Positions 24,904 to 35,161 of a stretch of 64,000 nt of DNA are shown here, in pieces. The notes beneath the pieces were generated by a model, which did not search any database, was not told the origin of the DNA, and saw nothing but the letters and a program-made list of their open reading frames with translations. This DNA is from an uncultured Lachnospiraceae bacterium. Lineage in GTDB: Bacteria > Bacillota > Clostridia > Lachnospirales > Lachnospiraceae. The position numbers were made by a program, and so were the translations under genes. Location: contig CAMXQE010000009.1 of NCBI GenBank assembly GCA_947246015.1, forward strand, positions 1-64,000, read 5' to 3'. Position 1 is the stretch's first letter, and each line of letters opens with the position of its first letter.

Positions 24904-27204
24904 CTATTTCTGCTCATCTATTTTCTTCTGCAACGTATCCTCAAAATTTCCCGACGCATTGGAAAAACGACCTACCGGACCCGCATTTTCCGGCTGTCTT
25001 ACCGTCGCGTCTTCCTCTGGCTGTCTGCTTCCGTTTCCTTCCTGCGGAACATCCTTCCGGTCAGTTTCCTGACTGAATCCCTGTCCTTCCCACTGACTTT
25101 TTTCCCGGCTGGATTCCTGTCCGGTTTCTCTGCTTATATCCGGTTCCCCTCCGGTTTCTTCCGTGCGTTCTTCCATACTGTTTTTTACATTATTTTCGAT
25201 ACTGTTTTCTATACTGCTTTTTATACTTTTTGCCTCGATTTCTTCCTTCTCCTCAGGTTCAGGCAGCCCCTTTTCCTTCCGGTATATCGACATGAATTCC
25301 TTACCGGTAATCGTTTCCTTCTCTATCAGATGCGCCGCCAGTTTATCCATTAGTTCCCTGTTTTCGGAAAGCATACTCTTTGCTTCCTCATAGCATTCCT
25401 TCAGTATATTCATAACTTCGGTATCTACATCCGCCGCCGTCACATCGCTGCAGTTCATGCGGGAACCGCCGCCCAGATACTCATTTTCTACGGTAGCAAG
25501 CCCCATCAGCCCGAATTTATCACTCATGCCGAACCTGGTTACCATATTCTTTGCAATATTCGTAGCCTTCTCAATATCGTTAGCCGCTCCGGTCGTCACG
25601 GTATCAAAAACAATCTCCTCCGCAGCGCGTCCGCCCAGATAACCCACCAGCATATCATGCAGTTCCGCTTTTGTATTCAGATACTTCTCTTCTTCCGGAA
25701 CCTGCATAACGTAACCAAGCGCACCCATGGTACGGGGGACGATGGTAATCTTCTGCACCGGTTCGGAATTTTTCTGCAGTGCGCTTAACAGAGCGTGTCC
25801 CACCTCATGATAAGATACGATTTTCCGTTCTTCTTTGCTCATAATGCGGTCTTTCTTTTCTTTTCCCACCAGCACCTGTTCCACTGCTTCAAATAAATCG
25901 TGCTGGCAGACATATTCCCTGCCCCTCTGTACTGCGTTAATCGCCGCCTCGTTTATCATATTTGCGAGGTCGGCTCCCACGGCGCCGCTGGTAGCCAACG
26001 CTATAGCGTCCAAATCCACACTGTCATCCATCAGTACATCCTTGGCATGAACCTTTAAGATTTCCACACGTCCTTTTAAATCCGGTTTATCTACAATAAT
26101 CCTGCGGTCGAAACGCCCCGGGCGAAGCAGCGCCTTATCCAGTATCTCCGGACGGTTGGTCGCACCCAGTATCAGGATACCTTTCGACGTATCGAAACCA
26201 TCCATTTCAGATAACAGCTGGTTCAGAGTCTGCTCACGCTCTTCATTCCCGCCCCCATACTTGGAGTCACGGCTCCGTCCTATGGCATCTATTTCATCAA
26301 TAAATATGATACAGGGCGCATTTTTCGTCGCTTCCTTAAATAAATCCCTTACACGGGAAGCGCCCACACCCACATAGAGTTCTATGAAATCCGAGCCGGC
26401 CAGCGAGAAAAACGGTACATGTGCTTCTCCTGCCACCGCTTTTGCCAAAAGGGTCTTACCTGTTCCGGGAGGTCCCACCAGCAGCGCGCCTTTTGGCAGC
26501 TTCGCGCCGATTTTAGCATATCTGCCCGGATTGTGAAGAAAATCCACCACTTCCTGCAGCGACTCCTTTGCCTCATCCTCTCCCGCTACATCTTTAAAAG
26601 TCACGCCCGTCTCTTTTTCCACATAAACTTTTGCGTTACTCTTTCCTACACCCATCACACCGCCGCCGCTTTTGGACATCCTGCGGAACAGGAAACTCAG
26701 CAGCACCCACATGAGCAGAATGGGAAGAATATAAGTCAGGATAATAGACAGCAGCATCCCCGAACCATCAGGAACCACACCGCTTACATCCACATCATGT
26801 TCCAGCAGAAACTGCGTCAGGCTGTCATCCTCTATCCTCCCGGTATAATAAGTAACCGTCGGAACAGCATACGGATTATTGCTCCCCGCCTGCTGTTTCG
26901 GTGCGATGTTAATCCGGTCGGTATCGATTTCCACGCTTTCTACCTCACCGTTCTCCACCAGCTCCATGAATTCATTATAAGTGATTTCCCGCTCCGTGCC
27001 TCCGGTCATCAGCTTCATGAAATAGCTCATGCACAAAAGAGTAATCAACGCCGCCACCAAAAGCAGAACAATACTCTGCCTCTTAGGGTCCTCCCCGTTG
27101 CCGCCCGGCCCGGAACCGTTGTTATTACCATTATTGTTATTCTGACCGCCGCGGTTTCCATTGAAACCGCCGCCGTCGTATTGATTTAAATTATTATCGT
27201 CCAT
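24904..27204 (-). CDS. ftsH: ATP-dependent membrane protease FtsH
   Basis: A 766-residue membrane-anchored AAA+ zinc protease that degrades misassembled membrane proteins and regulators. Two membrane segments (about 46-66 and 155-178) flank an external domain; then Walker A GPPGTGKT, Walker [11 protein letters not shown], the second region of homology ending RPGRFDRR, and the zinc site HEVGH. It is about 120 residues longer than usual. The first 40 residues are almost only N, G, D and Q, and the last 140 are a disordered, Glu/Ser/Gln-rich tail with SIENSIENN-type repeats. Its own promoter is at 27241-27269. Confidence 0.96.
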   Translation of the reverse strand: MDDNNLNQYDGGGFNGNRGGQNNNNGNNNGSGPGGNGEDPKRQSIVLLLVAALITLLCMSYFMKLMTGGTEREITYNEFMELVENGEVESVEIDTDRINIAPKQQAGSNNPYAVPTVTYYTGRIEDDSLTQFLLEHDVDVSGVVPDGSGMLLSIILTYILPILLMWVLLSFLFRRMSKSGGGVMGVGKSNAKVYVEKETGVTFKDVAGEDEAKESLQEVVDFLHNPGRYAKIGAKLPKGALLVGPPGTGKTLLAKAVAGEAHVPFFSLAGSDFIELYVGVGASRVRDLFKEATKNAPCIIFIDEIDAIGRSRDSKYGGGNEEREQTLNQLLSEMDGFDTSKGILILGATNRPEILDKALLRPGRFDRRIIVDKPDLKGRVEILKVHAKDVLMDDSVDLDAIALATSGAVGADLANMINEAAINAVQRGREYVCQHDLFEAVEQVLVGKEKKDRIMSKEERKIVSYHEVGHALLSALQKNSEPVQKITIVPRTMGALGYVMQVPEEEKYLNTKAELHDMLVGYLGGRAAEEIVFDTVTTGAANDIEKATNIAKNMVTRFGMSDKFGLMGLATVENEYLGGGSRMNCSDVTAADVDTEVMNILKECYEEAKSMLSENRELMDKLAAHLIEKETITGKEFMSIYRKEKGLPEPEEKEEIEAKSIKSSIENSIENNVKNSMEERTEETGGEPDISRETGQESSREKSQWEGQGFSQETDRKDVPQEGNGSRQPEEDATVRQPENAGPVGRFSNASGNFEDTLQKKIDEQK

Positions 27205-27240
27205 CTTATGCTCCTATTCATATAACTTCTGCCTTTTACT

Positions 27241-27269
27241 ATTATAGAGACTGCTATTCGATAAATCAA
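27241..27269 (-). promoter_or_regulatory. Promoter of ftsH
   Basis: On the minus strand TTGATT (27264-27269), 17 bases, TATAAT (27241-27246), about 37 bases from the ftsH start codon. The divergent pyrG has a TATAAT at 27356-27361 with a poor -35. Confidence 0.7.
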
Positions 27270-27452
27270 TAATATAATTGTGAAATATTTTGTCGTCTAT
27301 TAAAGATTTCTAAATTTTTTCACTTAAATAGTAGATTTTTCTCCCTTACCCATTGTATAATACATAAGTTATTTCCCAGCTAAAATCAGTAACCTTAAAA
27401 ACAAATCAGCAACGTTTGCGTAGTTGCGGTACTGGAATAGGAGGAATCGAAA

Positions 27453-29057
27453 ATGTCCGTAAAATATGTGTTTGTCACTGGCGGTGTGGTATCCGGCTTA
27501 GGAAAGGGAATCACGGCAGCATCACTTGGAAGACTGCTGAAAGCCCGCGGTTATAAAGTAACCATGCAGAAATTCGACCCCTACATCAATATTGACCCCG
27601 GTACCATGAACCCCATCCAGCATGGAGAAGTTTTCGTAACCGACGACGGTACAGAAACCGATTTAGACCTCGGACATTATGAACGTTTTATAGATGAAAA
27701 CCTGGATAAAAATTCCAACGTTACCACCGGCAAGATTTACTGGTCAGTACTTCAGAAGGAACGGCGCGGGGATTACGGCGGCGGCACAGTTCAGGTCATT
27801 CCCCATATCACAAACGAAATCAAGAGCCGGTTCTACCGGAACTTCACCGATGAAGAGACAAGAATCGCCATCATCGAAGTAGGCGGCACCGTGGGCGACA
27901 TCGAAAGCCAGCCTTTCCTCGAATCCATCCGCCAGTTCCAGCATGAAGTAGGGCGGGAAAATGCGATACTGATTCACGTCACTCTCATCCCCTACCTGCG
28001 CGCTTCGCAGGAAATGAAGACGAAGCCCACACAGGCAAGTGTCAAAGAACTTCAGGGAATGGGTATCCGTCCGGATATCATCATATGCCGCAGCGAATAC
28101 CCGCTGAATCAGGGAATTAAGGACAAGATTGCCCTGTTCTGCAATGTATCCAGCAACCGTGTTTTGCAGAATCTGGATGTGGAATATTTATACGAAGCTC
28201 CTCTTGCCATGGAAAAAGAGCATTTGGCGCAGGTTGCCTGCGAATGTCTGCACCTGCCCTGTCCCGAACCGGACCTTTCCGACTGGAAAGCAATGGTGGA
28301 TTCCCTGCGCTCCCCTTCCGGCGAGGTTACGGTTGCTCTTGTCGGTAAGTATACACAATTGCACGATGCTTATATCAGCGTGGTGGAAGCCTTAAAACAC
28401 GGAGGCATTTCTAACCATGTGGATGTCAATATCAAATGGATTGACTCGGAAACTGTCTCCGGTGAAAATGCAGACAGCCTGTTTGGAGATGTGGACGGCA
28501 TCCTCGTTCCCGGCGGCTTCGGCGACCGGGGAATTGACGGAATGATTACGGCAATCACTTATGCCAGAACCCGCAAAATCCCTTTCCTCGGCCTGTGCCT
28601 TGGTATGCAGCTCTCCATTGTAGAATATGCCCGTAATGTGATAGGCTACCACGATGCCCACAGTGTGGAACTGAATCCTTCCACCACCCATCCGGTCATA
28701 GCCCTTATGCCCGACCAAAACGGTGTGGAAGACATCGGAGGTACGCTGCGGCTCGGTTCCTACCCCTGTGTACTGAACGAACAGTCCAGGGCATACACGC
28801 TGTATGGAGAGAAAACCATCCATGAAAGACACAGACACCGCTATGAGGTAAACAATGATTTCCGCGCAGTGCTCACAGAACACGGTATGAGTTTATCCGG
28901 CCTGTCTCCTGACGGACGCATTGTGGAAATGTGCGAAATACCGGAGCATCCGTTTTTCCTTGCCACACAGGCTCACCCGGAACTGAAATCAAGACCCAAC
29001 AGACCCCACCCTCTGTTTGCCGGATTTATCTCCGCTGCCAGGGAATACAGGGGCTGA
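27453..29057 (+). CDS. pyrG: CTP synthase
   Basis: A 534-residue enzyme that converts UTP to CTP with glutamine and ATP. N-terminal synthase domain ([20 protein letters not shown], then [16 protein letters not shown], and [19 protein letters not shown]) and C-terminal class I glutamine amidotransferase (about 290-534) with nucleophile Cys in [10 protein letters not shown] and the His-Glu pair in [10 protein letters not shown]. The length is standard. An AGGAGG site is 8 bases before the ATG. The leader from the TATAAT at 27356 does not begin with the GGGC run that drives reiterative attenuation in Bacillus pyrG. Confidence 0.97.
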   Translation: MSVKYVFVTGGVVSGLGKGITAASLGRLLKARGYKVTMQKFDPYINIDPGTMNPIQHGEVFVTDDGTETDLDLGHYERFIDENLDKNSNVTTGKIYWSVLQKERRGDYGGGTVQVIPHITNEIKSRFYRNFTDEETRIAIIEVGGTVGDIESQPFLESIRQFQHEVGRENAILIHVTLIPYLRASQEMKTKPTQASVKELQGMGIRPDIIICRSEYPLNQGIKDKIALFCNVSSNRVLQNLDVEYLYEAPLAMEKEHLAQVACECLHLPCPEPDLSDWKAMVDSLRSPSGEVTVALVGKYTQLHDAYISVVEALKHGGISNHVDVNIKWIDSETVSGENADSLFGDVDGILVPGGFGDRGIDGMITAITYARTRKIPFLGLCLGMQLSIVEYARNVIGYHDAHSVELNPSTTHPVIALMPDQNGVEDIGGTLRLGSYPCVLNEQSRAYTLYGEKTIHERHRHRYEVNNDFRAVLTEHGMSLSGLSPDGRIVEMCEIPEHPFFLATQAHPELKSRPNRPHPLFAGFISAAREYRG

Positions 29058-29087
29058 TTCGTGTAATGCATGAAAATGAGGCGAATT

Positions 29088-30572
29088 ATGAAAACAGGAT
29101 TTGACAATCATAAATATCTGAAAATGCAGTCCGAACATATCAAAGAGCGGATTGCACAGTTCGGCAATAAACTATATCTGGAATTCGGGGGTAAACTGTT
29201 CGACGACTACCATGCCTCCAGAGTTCTCCCCGGCTTCCAGCCGGACAGCAAATTAAATATGCTTCTGCAATTAAAGGAACAGGCAGAAATCGTCATTGTC
29301 ATCAGTGCAGACGCCATAGAAAAGAACAAGCTCCGCGGCGACCTGGGCATTACCTACGATTTGGATGTACTGCGTCTCATCGACGCTTTCCGTTCCATTG
29401 ACCTCTTTGTAGGAAGCGTAGTCATTACCCAGTATAGCGGCCAGCCTGCGGCGGATTATTTCCGCGAACGTCTTTCCAACCTGGGGATTAAGTCTTATCT
29501 TCACTATGTCATCGAAGGCTATCCCGGCAATATTGACCATATTGTCAGCGAAGAAGGCTATGGGAAAAATGACTATATCGAGACTTCCAAACCCTTAGTT
29601 GTCATTACCGCTCCCGGACCCGGCAGCGGCAAGATGGCAACCTGCCTTTCCCAGCTTTACCATGAACACAAACGGGGCATCAAAGCAGGCTATGCCAAAT
29701 TTGAGACCTTCCCCATCTGGAACCTGCCCCTGCGCCATCCGGTCAATGTAGCATATGAGGCGGCTACCGCCGACCTGAACGACGTGAATATGATAGACCC
29801 TTTCCATTTGGATGCCTATGGGGAAACCACGGTAAACTATAACCGGGATATAGAAATTTTCCCTGTATTAAACGCTATGTTTGAACAGATTCTCGGTTAC
29901 AGCCCCTATAAATCCCCTACGGACATGGGCGTCAATATGGCTGGAAACTGTATCACGGACGATGAAATCTGCCGGACGGCTTCCCAGCAGGAAATCATCC
30001 GCCGCTATTATCAGGCGCTTTACGACCGGAAAAAAGACCGTATGGGCGCTAAGGAAACAGTTTACAAACTGGAACTCCTTATGAAGCAGGCATCCATCTG
30101 CATTGAAGACCGGAAAGTGGTTCCAACCGCCATGATGCGTCAGGAAAATACGGGCCATCCGGCCGTAGCCATCGAACTCCCCGACGGACATATCATCACA
30201 GGGAAAACATCCGATTTGTTGGGAGCCTCCGCTGCAGCGCTGCTCAATGCACTGAAGACATTAGGCGGTATTGAACATGACAGACATTTGGTGTCCCCCG
30301 CATCCATAGAACCGATACAAACACTGAAAACGGATTATCTGGGCAGTCGGAATCCGCGCTTACATACGGACGAAATACTGATTGCCTTATCCGCCAGCGC
30401 CGCAGAAGATGCCAACGCCCGGCTGGCTCTTTCCCAGCTTCCGAAACTGAAAGGCTGTGAAGTACATTCCACCGTTATATTATCTTCCGTGGATGAAAAC
30501 ACATTCCGCAAGCTGGGTATGCACCTGACCTGCGAACCTGTTTATGAAACGAATAAGATTTTCCATAGATAA
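29088..30572 (+). CDS. DUF1846 family protein
   Basis: A 494-residue cytoplasmic protein typical of DUF1846, a family widespread in Firmicutes (an ATP-dependent or nucleotide-linked role is suspected but not established). Recognisable stretches are [57 protein letters not shown] (a P-loop-like segment), and [20 protein letters not shown]. The start at 29088 is preferred because an ATGAGGC site lies upstream, and the family begins MKTGFDN-like. It follows pyrG by 30 bases, so the two are likely one transcript, ended by the terminator at 30582-30634. Confidence 0.9.
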   Translation: MKTGFDNHKYLKMQSEHIKERIAQFGNKLYLEFGGKLFDDYHASRVLPGFQPDSKLNMLLQLKEQAEIVIVISADAIEKNKLRGDLGITYDLDVLRLIDAFRSIDLFVGSVVITQYSGQPAADYFRERLSNLGIKSYLHYVIEGYPGNIDHIVSEEGYGKNDYIETSKPLVVITAPGPGSGKMATCLSQLYHEHKRGIKAGYAKFETFPIWNLPLRHPVNVAYEAATADLNDVNMIDPFHLDAYGETTVNYNRDIEIFPVLNAMFEQILGYSPYKSPTDMGVNMAGNCITDDEICRTASQQEIIRRYYQALYDRKKDRMGAKETVYKLELLMKQASICIEDRKVVPTAMMRQENTGHPAVAIELPDGHIITGKTSDLLGASAAALLNALKTLGGIEHDRHLVSPASIEPIQTLKTDYLGSRNPRLHTDEILIALSASAAEDANARLALSQLPKLKGCEVHSTVILSSVDENTFRKLGMHLTCEPVYETNKIFHR

Positions 30573-30581
30573 ATTCAAAAG

Positions 30582-30634
30582 AAGTTCCTGCCTGAGACTA
30601 TCCCAAAATAACCGCCCCAGGCAGGAACTTTTTC
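30582..30634 (+). terminator. Terminator of pyrG-DUF1846, probably bidirectional
   Basis: AAGTTCCTGCCTG (30582-30594) pairs perfectly with CAGGCAGGAACTT (30618-30630), 13-bp arms, then TTTTT. The convergent gene ending at 30647 can use the same stem in reverse (followed by CTTCTTTT). Confidence 0.9.
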
Positions 30635-30646
30635 CTTATGCCGCGC

Positions 30647-32257
30647 TTAAACAACAGCTTCAATAATCGTTTTTTTTCCAAGTACTATTTGTTTGATTCC
30701 TATTTCTTTTTTCTTATTAAAATTAAAGCTGAGCATATAGCCTTTATCCAAATGAAAGTATTCCAAATAATCTGAAAGCTGGCTTTCCCCTCTTTCGTTA
30801 TACTCATTGCCGTGCCATATCTTAAGTTCCACGACAAACTGCTTCCCAAGGTAATCCACGACTACATCCGTCCGCCGTTCATCTCTTGTCCGAGCCTCGA
30901 TATAATAATTTCCCGTACCGTTTATAATAGGTTTTAAGTATAGAAGAAAGAATTTACGCCCGTATTTTTCAATGAAACTTGTGTCATTATCACTGTAAAT
31001 ATCATGAAAATGCATTACGAATTTTTCTAATACCATGTCCATATCCAGTTTCGCACCTTTGATGAACCGGTTTCTATCACGCTGCCCACAGCTGAATACT
31101 TCACTTCCGACTGCCTCCTCCGTAATGAACATGTTGAGCAGTCCCATTTCAAAAATACGGTTAGACAAAGCAATGTATCCGTTTTCTTCCTTAATAAATC
31201 CGAACATTACCCCCAGGCTGACAGACTTCACATAGGGACTGAACGATATCTGCCTGCCCTGATATAATATTTCCTCTATCATAGTGCGCAGTTCCTTATA
31301 AATATCCAGCTGCTTCACCATACTGTCAAACAATGGCAGTTTCTTATTCAGCAAGACTTTCACCGCCTCGGAAATACCCTCTTTCGTCCATGCACATCTG
31401 CCACCTGCATATTCCTCCTTTTCCGGCAGTTCCTCGTCCAGTATTTTACAAATAACCGATACCAGATACGGATACCCTGATGTATACCGGTAAATTTCCT
31501 CTGCCACTGCCGCTGTATCCATTCCAGTATGATTGTCCTCTTCATATTCCCTGAGCATACCTTCAATCTGGCTTACCGAAAAACTCATATCTACATTAAA
31601 CTCGGCGGCAATATTCCATGGGCTGTTATATTGATGCTCCTCATCCGGTCTCATCTTTAATTTCAGGTTCTTAATGTCGTAAACACCCGCCAGAATAACC
31701 GAATGGAACGTCGGTGTATCCCTTCTTGCAATATAACATCCCCGGAGCATTGCAAGAAAATCTACAAATATCTGATTATTACTGGCGCTGTCCACTTCAT
31801 CAATCATCAATACCACCGGTTTTACTGCTGCCGCGCATATGCCGCTCATCCAGTGAAACAGCTCCATCAGGGTCATGTTCATGTCATCCGCTTCTTTTAA
31901 ATTCACTATCTCCCGGGTGCTTTCTGCATCCGTTTCTACTTTTTCCAGTGCCCTGAGGAATAATTTCCTGAAAGCAGCGGAAAAAGTAGTTTCATTTTCA
32001 AACTCAGCCTTTCCTATTCCCTGAAAATCCATAAAAATAACAGTATAATCCGGTTTCAGATACTCCGCGAGCGCACACAGAGTCGTAGTCTTCCCATACT
32101 GCCTGCCCCGGTTAATGACAAAATATTTCCCCCGGTCCACAAACATCCTCCTGATTTTCTCCAATCTGTCATCCAGTCTTACCATATAATGTTCTTCCGG
32201 CTCGCATTGTGCTTCCGTGTTAAAGTACCGTCTCATATCCGCCATTTTCCTTTCCAT
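30647..32257 (-). CDS. AAA-like ATPase fused to a PD-(D/E)XK nuclease-like domain
   Basis: A 536-residue protein of the orphan AAA-ATPase/nuclease group common in gut anaerobes. P-loop RGRQYGKTTT near residue 50, Walker B VVLMIDEVD near 155, an arginine-rich sensor region, then a winged-helix-like middle. The C-terminus (about 440-535) has the PD-(D/E)XK-like order: E in YYIEARTRDERR, D in DVVVDYLG, and VELKIW with the active-site E-x-K. The group resembles proteins annotated as DUF1703/AAA-ATPase-like; cellular role unknown, with defence or mobile-element functions proposed. The ATG at 32257 overlaps the stop of the GH3 gene (TAATG); ATGs at 32245 and 32236 are also possible starts. Confidence 0.75.
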   Translation of the reverse strand: MERKMADMRRYFNTEAQCEPEEHYMVRLDDRLEKIRRMFVDRGKYFVINRGRQYGKTTTLCALAEYLKPDYTVIFMDFQGIGKAEFENETTFSAAFRKLFLRALEKVETDAESTREIVNLKEADDMNMTLMELFHWMSGICAAAVKPVVLMIDEVDSASNNQIFVDFLAMLRGCYIARRDTPTFHSVILAGVYDIKNLKLKMRPDEEHQYNSPWNIAAEFNVDMSFSVSQIEGMLREYEEDNHTGMDTAAVAEEIYRYTSGYPYLVSVICKILDEELPEKEEYAGGRCAWTKEGISEAVKVLLNKKLPLFDSMVKQLDIYKELRTMIEEILYQGRQISFSPYVKSVSLGVMFGFIKEENGYIALSNRIFEMGLLNMFITEEAVGSEVFSCGQRDRNRFIKGAKLDMDMVLEKFVMHFHDIYSDNDTSFIEKYGRKFFLLYLKPIINGTGNYYIEARTRDERRTDVVVDYLGKQFVVELKIWHGNEYNERGESQLSDYLEYFHLDKGYMLSFNFNKKKEIGIKQIVLGKKTIIEAVV

Positions 32258-34527
32258 TACAGCGCATTCAGCTTATCTACCAAAGCCTGCACATCCTCCA
32301 TCGTCGCGCTTCCAAAACCTACCGCTCCGCGAAGCGGCATATAGCGCATCATGGCTTCCTGCATTTCCATGGAAATCGCCTCTGCACCGGAACTTCCCTC
32401 CCCGCCTTCCTGCGGCAGAAAACTTGCACTTCCCTCCATCACTTTCATCACTATTTCTTTTGCTTTCGGATTCTTAAAGACATCCTCCATAATGGAATCC
32501 GCAGTATATACCACAGGCAGCTCCACGGTAGATTCTACGGTAATGGTTTTCGTCAGCACGATATCGCGGGAGGATTTTCCTATCATAATATCAAACTCAC
32601 CGCTTTCCACATGCCAGTCCCCTATCTGTGTGTTATAATATGCAAATGCCCTCTTGGACAGTTTAAACGTAACCGTCTTTGTCTCTTTTGGCTGCAGCTC
32701 CACCTTTGCGAAATCCTTCAATTCTTTTACCGGACGAATCACGCTGCTTACCTTATCCTCCACATAAAGCTGAACCACTTCTTTTCCTGCCATATCTCCG
32801 CTGTTAGTTACATCCACGGAAACCGTAAGGCTGTCCGTATCCTTCAGTTTCTCCGCACTGACCTGCAGATTGGAATACGTGTATTCCGTATACGACAGTC
32901 CATGACCGAAGGGGAACAGTACATCCATCTTTTTCTTGTCATAATAACGGTATCCTACAAAAATTCCCTCCTTATACTCCACGGTATTGCCCTCTCCCGG
33001 AAAGTTCAAATACGAAGGATTGTCTTCCAGTTTCAGAGGAAATGTTTCCGGCAGTTTTGCGCTGGGATTTACCTTTCCGAACAGGATGTCATATTCTGCA
33101 CCGCCTACTGCCTGACCGCCCAGATACGCCTCTATTACACCCTTTACACTATCTATCCACGGCATCTCCACCGGCGAACCGTTATGAAGCACAACAACCA
33201 CATTGGGCTGCACTCCGGCCACCTGACGAATCAGCTCGTTCTGGCATTCCGGCATACGCATATGTTCCCTGTCAAAACCCTCCGACTCAAACGCGTCGGG
33301 AAGTCCGGCGAAAATCACTGCCGCTTCTGCCTGCCTTGCACATTCTACCGCTTCCTCCATCAGTCTCTGGTCTATTTTATCTTCTTCATCACAAAAGCCC
33401 TGTGCATAACTTATGGCAGGATTTCCCGCCGCCATATCCATCGCCGAAGTTACCTTATGGCTGTTGATATGGGAACTGCCGCCTCCCTGATAACGGGGCG
33501 TTTTTGCATATTTTCCGATAAAAGCAACTTTCTTCCCTTCCTGTAACGGAAGAATGCCGTCATTTTTCAGCAGTACAATGGTTTCCTCCGCCACTTTCCT
33601 TGCCGCTTCATGGTCTTTGTCCCGGTCGAATACGGCAGAAGCATCCCTGTTCTCCTCATAACGGTATACAATATTCAGAATCCTCTCTACTGCCCTGTCC
33701 AAAACGCTTTCCTCCAGCGTCCCGTTCTTTACCGCCTCCACGATGAGTCTGTCATTACTGCCGCCAGAAGAAGGCATTTCCAATTCCAGCCCTGCCTGCA
33801 AATCAGCAACCCTGTTATTCACCGCTCCCCAGTCGCTCATCACATAGCCGTCAAATCCCCACTCGTCCCTGAGTACGTCCGTCAGATACTTTTTATTCTC
33901 TGCTGCATATACACCGTTTATCCTGTTATAAGAACACATCACGGTCCATGGCTTCTGTTCCCTGACCGCACCCTCAAACGCCGCCAGATAAATTTCCCGC
34001 AGCGTACGCTCCCCGATTTCAGCTGATACCGACATCCTGCGTGTCTCCTGATTATTCGCAAGGAAATGCTTGATACTGGTTCCCACATTTTTACTTTGGA
34101 TTCCTTTAATCAGCGCTCCGGCTATCTGTGACGCCAGCACCGGGTCTTCCGAATAATATTCAAAATTCCTTCCGCACAGGGGAGAACGCTTGATATTGAC
34201 TGCCGGGCCTAAAATAACGCTGATACCCTCCGCCTGACATTCATTACCCAGAACCTTTCCCATTTCCGTAAGCAGTTCCCTGTTAAAAGATGCCGCCGTA
34301 CCGCAGCCTGCCGGAAAACATACCGCCTTGATACTTTCATTGACTCCCAGGTGGTCCGCCTTATCATCCTGTTTGCGCAGTCCATGCGGTCCGTCGGATA
34401 CCATGGATGCCGGAATCCCCAGTCTCTCTACCGCTTCCGTATGCCAGAAATCTGCACCGGAACATATGGATGCCTTTTCTTCCAACGTCATTTCCGCTAT
34501 CAGTTCTTTTAATTTTTCTGCCGTCAT
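32257..34527 (-). CDS. Glycoside hydrolase family 3 beta-glycosidase
   Basis: A 756-residue enzyme with no signal peptide, so it acts inside the cell on imported oligosaccharides. GH3 N-terminal domain with the nucleophile Asp in GYVMSDWGAV and substrate-binding KHFLANNQETRR; the C-terminal alpha/beta domain (about 300-530) carries YQGGGSSHIN; then a fibronectin III-like domain (VTNSGDMAGKEVVQLYVED). The last 90 residues are an extra helical region. Beta-glucosidase is the commonest activity, but xylosidase or other specificities cannot be excluded. The following ATPase gene overlaps its stop codon, which suggests translational coupling of unrelated functions. Confidence 0.9.
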   Translation of the reverse strand: MTAEKLKELIAEMTLEEKASICSGADFWHTEAVERLGIPASMVSDGPHGLRKQDDKADHLGVNESIKAVCFPAGCGTAASFNRELLTEMGKVLGNECQAEGISVILGPAVNIKRSPLCGRNFEYYSEDPVLASQIAGALIKGIQSKNVGTSIKHFLANNQETRRMSVSAEIGERTLREIYLAAFEGAVREQKPWTVMCSYNRINGVYAAENKKYLTDVLRDEWGFDGYVMSDWGAVNNRVADLQAGLELEMPSSGGSNDRLIVEAVKNGTLEESVLDRAVERILNIVYRYEENRDASAVFDRDKDHEAARKVAEETIVLLKNDGILPLQEGKKVAFIGKYAKTPRYQGGGSSHINSHKVTSAMDMAAGNPAISYAQGFCDEEDKIDQRLMEEAVECARQAEAAVIFAGLPDAFESEGFDREHMRMPECQNELIRQVAGVQPNVVVVLHNGSPVEMPWIDSVKGVIEAYLGGQAVGGAEYDILFGKVNPSAKLPETFPLKLEDNPSYLNFPGEGNTVEYKEGIFVGYRYYDKKKMDVLFPFGHGLSYTEYTYSNLQVSAEKLKDTDSLTVSVDVTNSGDMAGKEVVQLYVEDKVSSVIRPVKELKDFAKVELQPKETKTVTFKLSKRAFAYYNTQIGDWHVESGEFDIMIGKSSRDIVLTKTITVESTVELPVVYTADSIMEDVFKNPKAKEIVMKVMEGSASFLPQEGGEGSSGAEAISMEMQEAMMRYMPLRGAVGFGSATMEDVQALVDKLNAL

Positions 34528-34632
34528 TTTTACTCCTTTCCAGATTCCATGAATTTTCCTCTTGCCATTACTCTCATATTAACATATATTTTCCGCCTTC
34601 TCCATGCTCTTTTATCATTTCCTTTACATTAT

Positions 34633-34661
34633 TTGTCAACCTTTATAAACGCATATATTTA
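34633..34661 (+). promoter_or_regulatory. Promoter of the DUF3892 gene
   Basis: TTGTCA (34633-34638), 17 bases, TATTTA (34656-34661), 78 bases before the start codon at 34739. Confidence 0.5.
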
Positions 34662-34738
34662 TCCGCACGGAACAAACTATAAACGACATAGACAAAGACA
34701 TATCAGAAACAAACCGGGAAAGGAGTATATGTATAACC

Positions 34739-35041
34739 ATGAAAGATATAGATAAAGATACGTTAGGAGAAGCGCTGGCCCGTAATACGCTGGATGACAT
34801 TCCGCAGCCCAAAAGTGATGCCAAAGAAATTGTCGGCCTTGTAAAAAGCAGCGGCCGGATTACCGGCTACCAGCTCTCAGACGGTTCCACCGTTTCCAAA
34901 CAGGAGGGAGTAAACCTCGCAAAAGAGGGCGAAATAAAAGGCGTTGGTATCGCTCACCGGAAAGATACCGAATATCTGAAGTCTCTGCCCGACCATTCGG
35001 AAAACAACAATCTGGGAAATCTTCCTTCCATATCAGGCTGA
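34739..35041 (+). CDS. DUF3892 family protein
   Basis: A 100-residue soluble protein with the DUF3892 core at residues about 28-90: IVGLVKSSGRITGYQLSDG, VSKQEGVNLAKEGEIKGVGI, then YLKSLPD and a Asn-Asn-Leu-x-Asn-Leu-Pro ending. The function of the family is unknown; it is common in Lachnospiraceae and Bacilli. An AAAGGAG site is 13 bases upstream of the ATG. A nearer ATG at 34729 opens only an 8-codon frame that ends over this start (MYNHERYR), which may be a small leader or chance. Confidence 0.8.
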   Translation: MKDIDKDTLGEALARNTLDDIPQPKSDAKEIVGLVKSSGRITGYQLSDGSTVSKQEGVNLAKEGEIKGVGIAHRKDTEYLKSLPDHSENNNLGNLPSISG

Positions 35042-35049
35042 TTATCATA

Positions 35050-35161
35050 ACATGCCGCGAGCCGCCCGCTTATCCGCGCGGCGGCCCGCTTCAGCCGTCA
35101 AATATATGGAAATGCTCTGTATCCCTTAAGCAGCCGCCCGCCGGCCCATTGCCTGCGGGAA
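35050..35161 (-). repeat. Interspersed repeat family 2, copy III
   Basis: Read on the minus strand it begins right at the stop codon of the ferritin-like gene: TTCCCGCAGGCAATGGGCCG, then GGCTGCTTAAGGGATAC, which matches GACTGCTTAAGAGATGC in copy I. The far half is GC-rich (CGGGCCGCCGCGCGG) and unlike the other copies. Confidence 0.5.

Noticed and set aside
24027-25353. Plus-strand frames up to 349 codons opposite uvrC and the ftsH tail
   Set aside because: They are antisense to conserved genes, with no ribosome binding site and no domain signal.
27356-27452. Reiterative-transcription attenuator of pyrG as in Bacillus
   Set aside because: The bases after the TATAAT do not give a GGGC start, and no terminator stem is visible in the leader.
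32611-33546. Plus-strand frame of 311 codons opposite the GH3 gene
   Set aside because: The GH3 motifs are continuous on the minus strand; the opposing frame is rich in His, Arg and Ser without any family pattern.
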